Positions 53,064-63,343 of a stretch of 64,000 bases of DNA are shown here, piece by piece. The notes below the pieces were generated by a model. That model had not been told where the DNA came from. It worked only from the letters and a program-made list of their open reading frames with translations, and ran no database searches. The stretch comes from Coniferiporia sulphurascens (Eukaryota; Basidiomycota; Agaricomycetes; Hymenochaetales; Hymenochaetaceae): positions 682,001-746,000 of the forward strand of contig NBBA01000017.1 in NCBI GenBank assembly GCA_002794785.1. Reading direction: 5' to 3'. The position numbers and the translations under genes were made by a program. Within the stretch, counting starts at the first letter, position 1; each line of letters opens with the position of its first letter.

Positions 53064-53401
53064 CATACCTGGAGGGTGAGTTGGGATCATACCTCCACTG
53101 TCAGTACATCGGTGCCATGGGATGCGGCTCCGAGTATTGACCAGGAAGTAGGGTGGAGGGCCCTAGATACGTATGTGACCACCCAAGGGCGAACCTCTGG
53201 TGGTAAGACTGGCACATAGCCTGGGATGGTTGGGACATTGAGGACCAGGATGCCAGTCGGGTCGGTGAGTGAGGGTTGCAGGCCTATTTGATACCAGGGG
53301 GGTTCCTGTATAAGAATTAGGTGTGGGGGGGAGGGGTCAGTTGTAAGGACTGGAATTAGGGAATGTATCGCCGCTAGTGAGCGGGCGGCGTTCCACTGCA
53401 G

Positions 53402-53422
53402 GATAGAGAGTGTCTCTATCAT
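53402..53422 (-). promoter_or_regulatory. ORF1-stop/ORF2-start overlap with hairpin, L-P
   Basis: ATGA on the minus strand at 53419-53422. GATAGAGA at 53402-53409 and TCTCTATC at 53413-53420 form a perfect 8-bp stem with a 3-nt loop that includes the TGA. It places the ORF2 start codon at the stem base. Confidence 0.68.
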
Positions 53423-55479
53423 ATTTCCTCCATCTGTTTGTTGGTTGGGTTGGCGGTGAGGGCCTCTTCGATTTGGCAGTATCACCTCTTCTTAGGGCAG
53501 GCCGGCAGGGTGTGGGGTGGTCGCCCTTGCAGTTGTTGCAAAGGCAGGGGTGTGGGCATGTGTCGCCTTCGGGCACTGCATCTGTGGCGCAGTGGGCGCA
53601 TGATTTGCGGTGATTGCGGGTCAAATGGGCACCTGCACAGTCAGCGCAGCAGGGTTGGGCTCGGCAGCCTTTCATTCCATGGCCGAGGCCCTGGCACCTC
53701 TCACATTGGGTGAGGGTGGGGCGAACGGGTGGGACCGAGAGCCTGAGTGCGGATCCAAACATCCAGACACGGGGCCTCTTGAGGAGGCGTTCATGGGTGG
53801 AGCCGTTGGGATTGACGAAGGAGAAGACCACTGGGCACCTGTCAAGCATCGGCAGGTGGTCCTCGGTGGTGGCGAAGTGGGGGGTGACTACAAAGTCGAG
53901 GTTGCGGAGTGCCGGGTTGTGTCGGATTTCGGCCATGAGGGCCTTCTTGGTGATGGTGTCTGTTCTGACTGAATAAGAAGTCTTTGCATGGCACCATGGA
54001 GATGGGTAGTGCTGATCGGGGGCGGACTCTGGAGGGGGTTAGGGAGAAGGTGGCCGGGATGTTTATTCCTGCCACGATGCACTCTGTGCGCATATGGGAG
54101 GTGTAGGCCGTGGAGTGACGATCGATGATCGTTTCCGTGGTTGGGTTAGCCGAGGACGGGCGTGCCGCAAAAGTGGTCACGATGTTCCCCTTCACATTGT
54201 AGGAAGCGGAAAGGACCAGGACTTGGTCTGCAGTGGGGAGGGAGGCAAAGAACTCACAGGACGTCTTGGTCAGGGCCATTGCTGACTTCTGATTTTCGGC
54301 CTGTATGCTGACAGTTGGGGTGAGGACCAAGGTTGGGTCCTTGGCGTACATTGTTGGTGGGGGGGGCACCTTCCACTGGTGCTTCTTCTTCTTCTGCACC
54401 GGGTTGATGACCGCTCCTGTGGCTGGTGCCACAGGAGATGGGTTGATGGTTGTTGGGGGGGCCACTGCTGCGGCCACTTGTGCATAGGAGGTGGGGGCGG
54501 CCTGAATGGCGGCCTGGGGGGTGGGTTGCTGTTGTTGTTGTTGCTGTTGATGCTGGGCGGGCCTAGAGCTGATGGAGGCCATCTGACGTGAGATAGAAGC
54601 CACGTCAGTAGTCAGGCGCTTGACTGCGTCAGTCAGCGCCCTCATTTCTGGGGTCACAGGGGCAGTGCCTGGGGTCCCGGTGGTAGCCGGGGCCCTTTGG
54701 GGGGGGTTAGCTGGGGCGAAGGGTTCCGGGAGGGCGATTACCGCCCCCTCCCTTGCGAAGTTGTAGGCCATCACCACATTGCGGTAGATGATGTTCTGGG
54801 GGTCTTTCCTTTCTTGAGCGATGTTGGCTAGTGTCTGTTGGACATTCCAGAGGAGGTCGCCTACAAACTGTGCAGCCTTGATGTCGGTCGTTTCGGTGGT
54901 GGCGTCCCTAGTTTGCTGGTCGAAGTTGTTCAGGGCACGGGTGAGGGCGTACATGAACCCTGCTGTGTGCTGTTCATATTGTTGGGCGGGGGGTCCTCTC
55001 GGTGTGAGAGGCGACATAGCGGCAGAGGAGCATTTCCACCCGAGGCTTGCGCCTCCCACCTGTTGGGGGGGGGTATGGGGGTTGACCACCATCTCTGGGG
55101 CCGTCTCGCTGAATTCATTGGAGCCGTGAATCGACCCTACCGAGGCAGCTGGGGAGCCTGCTCGGGATGCTTGCCTTGACTCTGCACACACCTGGGCAGT
55201 GAAGTCGTAGGCTGACACCAGTTGGGAGTCGCCAATGGCTGGGGAGGGTGCCAGAACGTCCAGGGAGGATGTCAGTGGTGGGAAGCCGCTGAGGGGCTCT
55301 CTGTTGGGGGTGGTGGGGGCAGCTGTCCCTTGTTGAAGGGCGGCAGCGTTGGCGCCAGTGGCCGCCCAGTTGGCAACGGCCCTGGCTGCCCAGTCGGCAG
55401 CGTCACTGGCCGAAGAGGGAGGTGGGAGGGGTTGTCGAGTACGATGTAGAGCATTCCGGTAATCTCCTGGGTTCGACAT
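53419..55479 (-). pseudogene. L-P ORF1, one frameshift
   Basis: Open from MSNPGDYRNALHRTRQPLPPPSSASDAADWAARAVANWAA at 55479 for 545 codons, through ALTRALNNFDQQTRDAT, QFVGDLLWNVQQTLANIAQERKDPQNIIYRNVVMAYNFAREGAVIALPEPFAPA, a Gln run, KKKKHQWKVPPPPTMYAKDPTLVLTP and SMVPCKDFLFSQN, then a 2-nt loss near 53960. The other frame resumes MAEIRHNPALRNLDFVVTPHF with knuckles CERCQGLGHGMKGC, CADCAGAHLTRNHRKSC and CNNCKGDHPTPCRP, where a second small shift affects the last knuckle. Confidence 0.9.
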
Positions 55480-55538
55480 GGGGGAGTTTTAGCTGCCCGC
55501 ACAAGTCGATGGTGGTGGTTACTGGTCAAGAAGGATGG

Positions 55539-56559
55539 AGGATGGCACACCCGCTGGTCCGCCTCTGGGCGGTGCAAGGGGCGCATGCCTGCCAGTTAGG
55601 GGGGGGACACAATGTTAATGTCCCCAAACCCGCGCGGGGGGGGGTAACCCTCTGCCCTTCAGCAGTCAGCTTCGGTCGGGAGACCTTGGGTTTGGGGAGA
55701 CTCGGATCTGACCTTCAGGTCAGGACTTAAAATCCTGGGGCCACGTTGTCCTTGGCATGACAAACCATAAAAACTGCTGCCCTAAATCCCGAAAGGGTCT
55801 CTGATGATGTCACTAGCTGATATAAGGAGATAGGGGCTTCATAACACATGGTGTTGTGGTAAGAACCAGCCGACACAAAAGTGACAGGCCACCATGGGCC
55901 TCTTGGGGGGATAATGCTGGGGCTCACCTAGCATTTGCAGGAAGTCCCTGGTAGCTGGCCCTCTCCCATCGAAGTGGGAAGGACGCTGGTACCCTCGAGA
56001 GGTGGTTAGTCTGAGCGGACTCCCTGGCAGCTGTAACAAGTGCTGGGGTCAAGCGAGGGCGACATGTCAACTCTGGTATGCCGCGGATCCAGAAGCGGGC
56101 CTTGTGCCTGAGTATTCCCCTTTGGGGCTCTGAAGTGTGTGCTGGGGAACAGGAAACTCCGGGGGGCCTAGGAAACCCCTCCATTATGGAGCAAGCTGTA
56201 GCAGTGGGGGATAGTTCCCTCCACTGGCTCCAGAGCACTAAATCTGGCATGGGTGCATGTAGGAGTAAGTCCTATTGCATGCTTAAGTTGATTCCCAGAA
56301 ACGAGTGGCACTCTACAGTGGAAAGCGGGGTAAGGGGGGGAATGTGTAGGGTAGGGGGGGCACCCAATGGGTGGGGTAGTGCCTACGGCACCGCGACCCT
56401 CACTCGGAATGTCCTCCTGGCGCGGCACACCCTTCCCAATCCAGCACACCATAGAGGACAGCGTGTCAGGTGTAAGTCCTACCAGTCAGGCTTCTATGTC
56501 ATGAGGAAGGTGCATGCATAGTGGGGCCCCACAAGGGCGCTCTTTAATTCTGGCTCATC
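55539..56559 (+). repeat. X segment, copy 3 (lacks its 5' end)
   Basis: Shares blocks with copies 1 and 2: CCCGAAAGGGTCTCTGATGA, GAGATAGGGG, GGTGGTTAGT, GCTGTAA, GATCCAGAAGCGGG, GGTGGGGTAGTGCCTA and GAGGAAGGTGCA. The first roughly 300 bases of X are absent, replaced by the 5' end of L-P. More diverged from copies 1 and 2 than they are from each other, so X is an older family. The plus-strand ORF at 56078-56521 (147 codons) shares only a short GSAYG-like patch with copy 1, so I do not call it coding. Confidence 0.7.
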
Positions 56560-57070
56560 CATTTGGTCGACCACCCACACAACGAGCTATCTGCAGTTGC
56601 GCAGGTCCTCTGCCACGCCGGTCCCTACGGGGGTTACTGGCTGAGTTTCGACTCAGCCTACCGATGCAGGCATGGCCTAATCTCGCACTGCAGGTGGCAC
56701 AACCACCCCCCATGGCCCACACAGTCGACCGCCCACATCCTCGGCGGCTGTAGCACATTCCACCTGTGGATATGATGCGTGTGGCCACCACGGGACCCTC
56801 TCCTGGTCCACCACTCAGAGTGGGCTGACGAAAACCACCTCCCAGTTCTGCGCCGTTAGCTTAGGCTGACAGGGCACCTGAACCGCCTCTCTGACCATGC
56901 TGCAGGCGCCATCAGGCTTTCTTTTGCCGCAATGGACCTAGACAGCCACCCTACCGATGAGGATATGGACCTGGACCTCCTATGGGATTACATGTGTTGT
57001 ATGCTCGGACCTCGGACCCAGGACTTGGACCCAGCCCTTATAGAGCTATCAGGTACGCTCCCCCTTTTCC
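56560..57070 (+). pseudogene. L-Q LINE portion: ORF2 C-terminal fragment
   Basis: SVDHPHNELSAVAQVLCHAGPYGGYWLSFDSAYRCRHGLISHCRWHNHPPWPTQSTAHILGGCSTFHLWI, TGA for arginine (56773-56775), CVWPPRDPLLVHHSEWADENHLPVLRR, then a TAG at 56856-56858, LRLTGHLNRLSDHAAGAIRLSFAAMDLDSHPTDEDMDLDLLWDYMCCMLGPRTQDLDPALIELSGTLP, after which a lost base in the C run shifts the frame past the usual stop. No catalytic domain is present. Confidence 0.83.
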
Positions 57071-57383
57071 GCTCGAATAGTGCCCGCCCTTCGGATTCCC
57101 TATGATATGTCTCAGCTGGCACTCTCGCCCTCCCTTTCCACTTCTAAGCTTCTTACTGTTACCTGCCCTTACCCGCATGGTTTGTTTGTAGTGATATGTA
57201 TTCCTCCTTCTCTGGTCTTTCTTACTCAATAGGGACTCTTCACATATCGGCACCCCTCAGGGAGCAGAGCCCCCGCCCAGTTTTGTGCGATGCACAATGA
57301 TGGGCGCCTCCGTTGTTATGTAGTTAGGGCAGCTTGTAATTATGTAATACTGCAGGAATAATAATTTAAATAAAATAAAAAAA

Positions 57384-58027
57384 TCCCGACCACCTTCTCT
57401 CTAACCCCCTCCAGAGTCCGCCCCCGGTCCACCCTTCACATCTCTATGGTGCCTTGCAAGGACTTTCTGTTCAGCCAGAATGGACATACCATCACCAAGA
57501 AGGCCCTCATGGCCGAAATCTGGCATAACCCGGCTCTCCACAACCTCGACTTTGTAGTCACCCCCCACTTCGCTGCCACCGAGGACCACCTGCCGACACT
57601 CGACAGGTGCCCAGTGGTCTTCTCCTTCGTTGACCCTGATGGTTCCATCTGCGAGCGCCTCCTCAAGAGGCCACGTGTCTGGATGTTCAGATCCACCCTC
57701 CGTCTCTCAGTCCCACTTGTTCACCCCACCCTCACCCAATGTGAGCGGTGCCAGGGCCTCGGTCACGGAACCAAGGGCTGCCGAGCCCAACCTTGCTGCG
57801 CTGACTGCATGGGTACCCACCTGACCCGCAATCACCGCAAATTGTGCACCCACTGCGCAACCGACGCAGTGCCCGAAGGCGACACATGCCCCCACCCCCA
57901 CCTCTGCAATAACTGCAAGGGCGACCACCCAGCCACCCTACCGGCATGCCCCAAGAAGAGGTGCTACTACCAAATCGAAGAGGCCCTCGCTGCTGACCAC
58001 ACCGACGATCAGATGGAGGAAATATGA
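57384..58027 (+). pseudogene. L-R ORF1 C-terminal part
   Basis: After a frame change near 57430 it is open from MVPCKDFLFSQNGHTITKKALMAEIWHNPALHNLDFVVTPHFAATEDHLPTLDRCPVVFSFVDPDGS to the end. All three knuckles are present: CERCQGLGHGTKGC, CADCMGTHLTRNHRKLC and CNNCKGDHPATLPAC. It ends MEEI and its TGA overlaps the ORF2 ATG. The N-terminal two thirds are missing at the L-Q junction. Confidence 0.88.
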
Positions 58028-58046
58028 TAGAGATGCTCTCTATCAT
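58024..58046 (+). promoter_or_regulatory. ORF1-stop/ORF2-start overlap with perfect 10-bp hairpin, L-R
   Basis: ATGATAGAGA (58024-58033) and TCTCTATCAT (58037-58046) are perfect inverted repeats with a TGC loop. The first four bases ATGA are both the ORF2 start and the ORF1 stop. This is the longest example of the conserved hairpin; the codons involved read MIEMLSIM. Confidence 0.72.
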
Positions 58047-61000
58047 GCAGTGGAACGCCGCCCACTCACTAGCAGCGATACATTCCCTAATCCCCATCCT
58101 TACAACTGACCCCTCCCCCCCACACCTAATTCTTATCCAGGAACCTCCCTGGTACCAAATAGGCCTGCAACCCTCACTTACAGACCCGACTGGCACCCTG
58201 GTCCTCAACATCCCCACCATACCAGGCTATGTACCGGTTTTACCACCAGAGGTTCGCCCTCAGGTAGTCACGTACGTATCCAAGGCCCTCCCCCCTACCT
58301 CATGGTCAATACTCGGAGCCGCATCACATGGTACCGATGTTCTGATGGTGGAAGTGCGATCCCAACTCACCCTCCGGGTGTGCAACTACTATGGTATGCA
58401 CCCTCTGGAGTGAGAAAACACCTCCCCCCAGTACCCAGGTGAGTCCTTCTTATTCTCACTCCCCTCGGCGCTAGCCACCACCCTACTTGTGGCTGGTGAC
58501 TTCAACCATCACCATCACACATGGTCCGAACTCTCAGCCACACGGTGAGATGTCTTGGGGGTGCAACCCCTCAATAACTTTTTCCATGGTCATGGCCTAT
58601 TGCCTGCCCATATACCTGACTCTGACTCATGGCCCAATGGGAATCGCCATCGGTGCCCCATTGACATGATCTGGGCCCCACCCATGGTCAACCCCGACTC
58701 TATTCTAGACTCGGCTACCTCCGACCCCTCCCCGCTGTCCGACCATGCCATCCTGCGGTGGTCACTGCCATTTTGGCCCCCCCTCTGGTCCTAAAAACAC
58801 GATGGCTGCTACCAGCCAACAAGCAGGAATGGACCGACATCACCTTCCCCCTCCTTGAAGTAGCCTTCCAACTCCCAGGGCTCGACACCCATACCCTGGA
58901 CATCAAAGCTAAAGCGGTCATCAACTCCATGGTAGCCACCCTACAGCTGTTCACCCACCTCTCCAAGCCATCGAAAATGGAAGTCCCATGGTGGTCGCCC
59001 CACTGCAAGACCTCCTGGCCGCTATCTCAACAGCCACCACCCCCCTCCAGCATGCAGCCACTCGACATGCCTTCAAAAGGGGTGTAAGGACAGCCAAACG
59101 GCAGTTCTACACTGACCAGGCAGTGGAAGCGGATGCCTCCAACATATGGAACTGGGCCAAATGAGGCCTTGGTAACCAACCCATCCCCATCCCCTCGCTC
59201 AAACGGCAAGATGGCTCCTTCACCCAGACAGACAACGAGAAAGGTGAGCTGTTCTGCGAAACCTTCTTCATGCCCCCCCCACCCCAGGCAGTGGCCGACA
59301 CCCCACTGACACCCAACCAACCAGATGCCCTGCCCATACTCCTTTTGGAGCTTATGGGGGCACTGGCCAACACATCCAACTTGTCGGCTCCAGGCCTCTC
59401 AGGCATAGGCTACCGCCCCCTGAAATGGGTGGTGGATGCCTACCCCGATGAGATACTTACTCTTTTCAATGACTGCCTGTGCTTGGGGCACCACCCTGAG
59501 TGCTGGTGGGCAGCAAAGGTGGTAATGCTCAGGAAGCCAAACAAGAAGGACCCCTTTTCACCATGATCATACCGGCCCATCACCCTCAAGGAGACCTTAG
59601 GGAAACTCCTCAAAAAGATCATAGCTAACTGGCTCCAGTTCCTCGCCAACACGAGGGGCTGGCTGCCACCTAACCAATATGGGGGGCATCAAGGCCATTC
59701 GGTCTACAATGCCACCCAACACCTCTTACAGATTGCGGAGCATGCCCACTCAGAAGGCCTCGTTTGTTCGGTCCTAGTGGTTGACATTCAGGGGTTTTTC
59801 GACTCGGTGCACCCCCAACTCCTACACTGACAATTGTTGGATCTCAGTTGTGCCCCGGATATGGCTGACTGGTGTTTATCCTTCATGATGGACCGGCAGG
59901 TTGCTGTCGCCTTCGATGGCACCACCCTCCCTACCACCCCCAAACCCGACTTTGGCACCCCCAGGGCTTGCCAGTCTCCCCCATCCTGTCAACTATATTT
60001 GTGGGGGTGGTCCTCCAGCACTTTCACCAAGCCAGCACCACCGCCCTGGCATATGTTGATGACCACTTACTTATTTGCGTAGGCCCCTCAGTAGCATCCA
60101 ACTGCCGCACCCTGGCCTGTGCCTACCACCAACTGGACACCCTCTTCGGCATCATTGGTCTCAACATCGAAGCTGCCAAGACAGAGTGCCTCCACTTCCA
60201 CCCCCCTCAGTGACGCACTGGCTATGACAGCTGGGACACTGCTGGTGTCCAGGTCGACCCTGACACCCTGATCCACCCCTCAATCCCACTATGATGGCTG
60301 GGGATATGGTGGGACCCAGGCCTCTCCTTCAAGCCCCATGTTGAGTGCATGCGCTCCAAGGGGCTCTCCACTCTCGCTGCCCTCCGCATTTTGGGCAACA
60401 CCCAACACGGCATCTCGGCCCCCCTCCTCCGCTGCCTGTACACCTCTTGCGTCTGCTCAGTATTATCATGGGGGGCGCCAGTCTGGTACCATGGCTGCTG
60501 CCAAAAAACCCTGGTAAACCGCCTACAGGCCATACAAAACATGGCCTGTCAGTGGATCTTAGGTGTCTTCAAAGGTGCCTCCCCCCATTCTACAAATTTC
60601 CTTTGCTCTGTTCCCCCTCTCTCTTTCTATTTCGAATATATAAAGACTACCCACTCTCTGTGCCTCTGGTGCACCCCCCACTCTATTGGTTGGAAACTTT
60701 TTAAGAATGTAGCTAATAGACCTTTTTCCCTTTCTCTGCAGGTCTGAGCCCCTCAGGTCCAACAGGTCCCTGCATACACACACCCCCGATGGACGGACCC
60801 CCTGGCCTTCACCAATGGCCAAGTCCACTTCACCACACCCGTCACCCCAGTCAGCGCCGATACTTGCAAGCAATTTGTGAACACAGTGCAGGCCCTAGGC
60901 TACACCCCCCATGTCCAGGTATTCACAGACAGCTCCCGCATCAACAATAAGTTGGGCTCGGCCATCTGCGCTATGCTAGGCCATACCCGACTCCAGTCAC

Positions 61001-61229
61001 ACCGACTGGAATCCCCTACCTGCACTACAGCCATGGACACCGAGGAATTCTCCCTTGCCATGGCCCCTGGCTGGGTAGCACACCACCTCCCAGCACAATT
61101 GCATGTCGCATCGGACATCTTCTTCCTGTCCGATTCGCTGACTGCCCTCCACCTTTTCCACACTTGGGCTGCTGCCCCTGGCACCCACCTCCTCCACATC
61201 TGGAAAGCAGGCATGGAGACTCTACTGGC
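58024..61229 (+). pseudogene. L-R ORF2, endonuclease through RNase H, heavily broken
   Basis: Endonuclease: LIQEPPWYQIGLQPS, VAGDFNHHHHTWSE, IDMIWAPPMVNPDS, LSDHAILRW. RT: KPNKKDPFSP, VVDIQGFFDSVHPQLL, ALAYVDDHLLICVG, GLNIEAAKTECLHFHPP. RNase H: VFTDSSRINNKLGSAIC, TAMDTEEFSLA, FFLSDSLTALHLF. Three frame changes (near 58780, 59010 and 59965) and many TGAs, including 58411, 58546, 59161, 59566, 59828, 60211, 60291 and 60748, nearly all at arginine positions of sisters. Ends at METLL where L-S begins. Confidence 0.9.
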
Positions 61230-61290
61230 GAACATCCTTCTTGACCAGTAACCACCACCATCGACTAGTGCAGACAGCTAAAACTCCCCC

Positions 61291-63325
61291 ATGTCAAACC
61301 CCAGTGGATACAGGAATGCTCTACATTCGACTCGACCACCCCTCCCACCCCCCTCATCGGCCAGTGCCAATGCCGACAGGGCCGCCAGGGCCACCACCAA
61401 CTGGGCGGCCGCTGGCAATACCGCTGCTGCACTACACGGCACGACCCCCACCCCCACCCAAATCGACCCAGGCCTCCCGGCGTCGTCCCCAGACACTCTC
61501 CGTCTCGCCCTGTCCCCCGTCATCAGAGTCTCGAACAACAAATTCACTCACGCGTTCAAGCATGTTAGCCGCCCCCCATCCACAGGCTCCAACCCCCCCA
61601 CCGGATCTAACAAGTTCAGTGAGATGGAAGAAATCCTCGAAAACCCACACACCCCGTCGCCACCACTCACCAACAAGCGCTCATCTGACAACCTCTCCCC
61701 ACACACCCCCGACCCCACCCTCGTGACCAGTTCGAGCTGCACATGTCAGGCTTCATGTATGCCATCTCCAGAGTGCTAGAGGACTTCGACTGGAAGACCC
61801 ACTGCTACAATCCCGCAGAGATTGACTGGGCAGCCACTAAGTTTGTAGGTGACCTCCTCTGGAACATCCAACAAACCATCGCCGGCATTATTAGGGACGA
61901 GAAGGACCTCCAGTACACATCTCGCACAACATCGAAATGGCCTACAACATCACAAGGGGGGGGGGTGGAAGCCTCCCTGCCAGCACCCTTTGCCCCAGCT
62001 CACCCCCAACAAAGGACCCTGACCACCACCACCCAACCCTCTGCCCCGACTAGGACCCCTGGAACCACTAACATATCACCTGACGTGGCTGCACTGACTA
62101 ACATTGTCAAACAGCTATCCACAGAGGTTGCCACCATCTCCCGACAAGTCTCCACACTTGTCAACCGGCCCACACCCCGTGCCCCACAGGCCCAGAAGGC
62201 CCAGGCCCCCACCACCACCACCGCCCAGGACGCCACCAATGCAGCGCCAACCTCCTACGCCCAGGTGGCGACCGCCCCGGCCCCACCTACAGCCTCCAAC
62301 CCCAACTCTGCCGCACCGGCCCTGGGCACTGTCTTCACGACAGTGACCCACAAAAAAAAGAAAAAGCAGCACCAGGTACCACCCCCACCCCCAATGTATG
62401 CCAAGGAACCGACCCTAGTCCTACTGCCGTCCATCATGATTAAGTCCAAGGTCCAGCTCCCAGCTATGCGCCTCACCACCACAGCCCATGAGTTCTTCTC
62501 CTCCCTTCCCACTGCTGACTGGGTCACAGTCCTAGCGTCCTCCTTCAACATAAAGGGGAACCTCATGACCTCATTCGCCAAGCGCCCCTCCTCCACTACC
62601 CTGGCCACAGATATGATCATTGATCGGCACTCCACAGCCTTTGCAGCCCACATGCAAGAAAGGAGTCTGTCCCTGGAGGTCACTAAGATCCCAGGACGTT
62701 CTCCTTCAACCCCATCCACGTCCGCCCCCGGTCAGCACTCCGCATCTCCATGGTGCCATGCAAGGACTACCTCTTCGGCCAGAACAGCCACACCATCAAC
62801 ACAAAGGCCCTCATGGCCGAAGTCCGGCATAACCCGGCTCTCCACAACCTCGACTTTGTCGTCGACCCTCACTTTGCCGCCACTGATGACCACCTACCGA
62901 CCCTGGACAGGTGCCCCATGGCATTCTCCTTCTCCGACCCGGACGGATCCATCCGAGCGCAGCTCCTCAAGCGCCCAAGAGTATGGATGTTCGGCGCCTC
63001 CCTCTCCCTATCAGTCCCACCCTTCCACCCCAGCCTCACCCAATGCAAGCACTGCCAAGGCCTAGGACATGGAACAAAAGGATGCCATGCCCAGCCCTGT
63101 TGTGCCGAATGTGGTGGAGGTCATCTCTCCCACAATCATCATAAGTTGTGCGCACACTGCGCCACTGAAGCTGTCGAGGGCGACCACTGCCCTAACCCCT
63201 GCTACTGCACAAACTGCAAGAGCGACCATCCTGCCACCTACCCTCAGTGCCCCAAGAAACGGCGATACCGCCAGATCAAGGCCGCCATTGAAGGACCCGA
63301 AGACAACACAATGGAGGACTCATGA
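61291..63325 (+). pseudogene. L-S ORF1 (second subfamily), several frameshifts
   Basis: Start MSNPSGYRNALHSTRPPLPPPSSASANADRAARATTNWAAAGNTAAALHG, then SSPDTLRLALSPV and EEILENPHTPSPPLTNKRSSDNLSPHTP; frame lost near 61720. It resumes MSGFMYAISRVLEDFDWKTHCYNPAEIDWAATKFVGDLLWNIQQTIAG, slips near 61920 and again, giving SPDVAALTNIVKQLSTEVATISRQVSTLVNRPTPRAPQAQ and VPPPPPMYAKEPTLVLLPS. A shift near 62690 precedes SMVPCKDYLFGQNSHTINTKALMAEVRHNPALHNLDFVVDPHF. Knuckles: CKHCQGLGHGTKGC, CAECGGGHLSHNHHKLC, CTNCKSDHPATYPQC. Confidence 0.9.
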
Positions 63326-63343
63326 ATAGAGACATCTCTATTC
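63322..63343 (+). promoter_or_regulatory. ORF1-stop/ORF2-start overlap with hairpin, L-S
   Basis: ATGA at 63322-63325 joins the ORFs. GAATAGAGA (63324-63332) and TCTCTATTC (63335-63343) repeat the L-KL hairpin exactly. Confidence 0.68.

Larger units (their letters stand above)
48859..53422 (-). pseudogene. L-P ORF2: 3999 nt once the LTR is removed, six TGA
   Basis: Begins MIETLSILQWNAARSLAAIHSL at 53422. Removing the 560-bp LTR plus 5-bp duplication leaves exactly 3999 nt in one frame. Endonuclease: LIQEPPWYQIGLQPS, GDFNRRHHTWSE, IDMIWAPPMVNPDNILD, MSDHAILCW. RT: KPNKKDPFSL, VDIQGFFDSVHPQLL, GTLQGLPVSPILS (motif B altered), ALAYVDDHLLICVG. RNase H: VFTDGSHIDSKSGSAIC, ATAMDAEEFSLA, FFLSDLLTALHLF, WCPGHLDIPGNEWADTEAKL. 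Six TGAs (near 51808, 51697, 51310, 51047, 50129 and 49875) all stand at arginine codons of sisters. It ends SGTLPPFPLE. Confidence 0.93.
48491..55538 (-). mobile_element. L-P: nearly full-length LINE, 3' end missing
   Basis: Minus-strand element with the normal 5' terminus (CCATCCTTCTTGACC at 55538), complete ORF1 and ORF2 regions and most of the 3' UTR, but lacking the last roughly 230 nt and poly(A), which are replaced by the L-O tail at 48490. It carries SE2 at 48523-48780 in its 3' UTR and a 560-bp LTR at 52504-53063 in the endonuclease. Its 5' end adjoins X copy 3. Confidence 0.88.
55539..57383 (+). mobile_element. L-Q: second composite element, X segment plus LINE tail
   Basis: Plus-strand unit: X sequence 55539-56559 joined to a LINE tail 56560-57383. 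The tail begins at the SVDHPHNELSAVAQVLC codons, keeps the C-terminal region and 3' UTR (without the C/G hairpin; TTAGGGCAGCTTG is continuous near 57325) and ends in A-rich sequence. To the right it abuts L-R ORF1 at TCCCGACCACC. The X-LINE joint is about 470 nt further downstream in LINE coordinates than in L-C, while the X 3' end (AAGGGCGCTCTTTA) is the same, so the two joints look independent. Confidence 0.75.
57384..61229 (+). mobile_element. L-R: LINE of the first subfamily, interrupted by L-S
   Basis: Plus-strand LINE seen from within ORF1 (PTTFSLTPSRVRP) to RNase H. Its 5' part is not adjacent; L-Q is inserted at its left edge (TCCCGACCACC). It is cut at ETLL in RNase H by the full 5' end of L-S near 61229, so its 3' end should lie beyond the right edge of the window. 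Confidence 0.85.

Noticed and set aside
56078..56521. 147-codon sense ORF in X copy 3
   Set aside because: Only a short GSAYG-like patch recurs in copy 1 in the same frame; the rest does not align, and the start is not shared.
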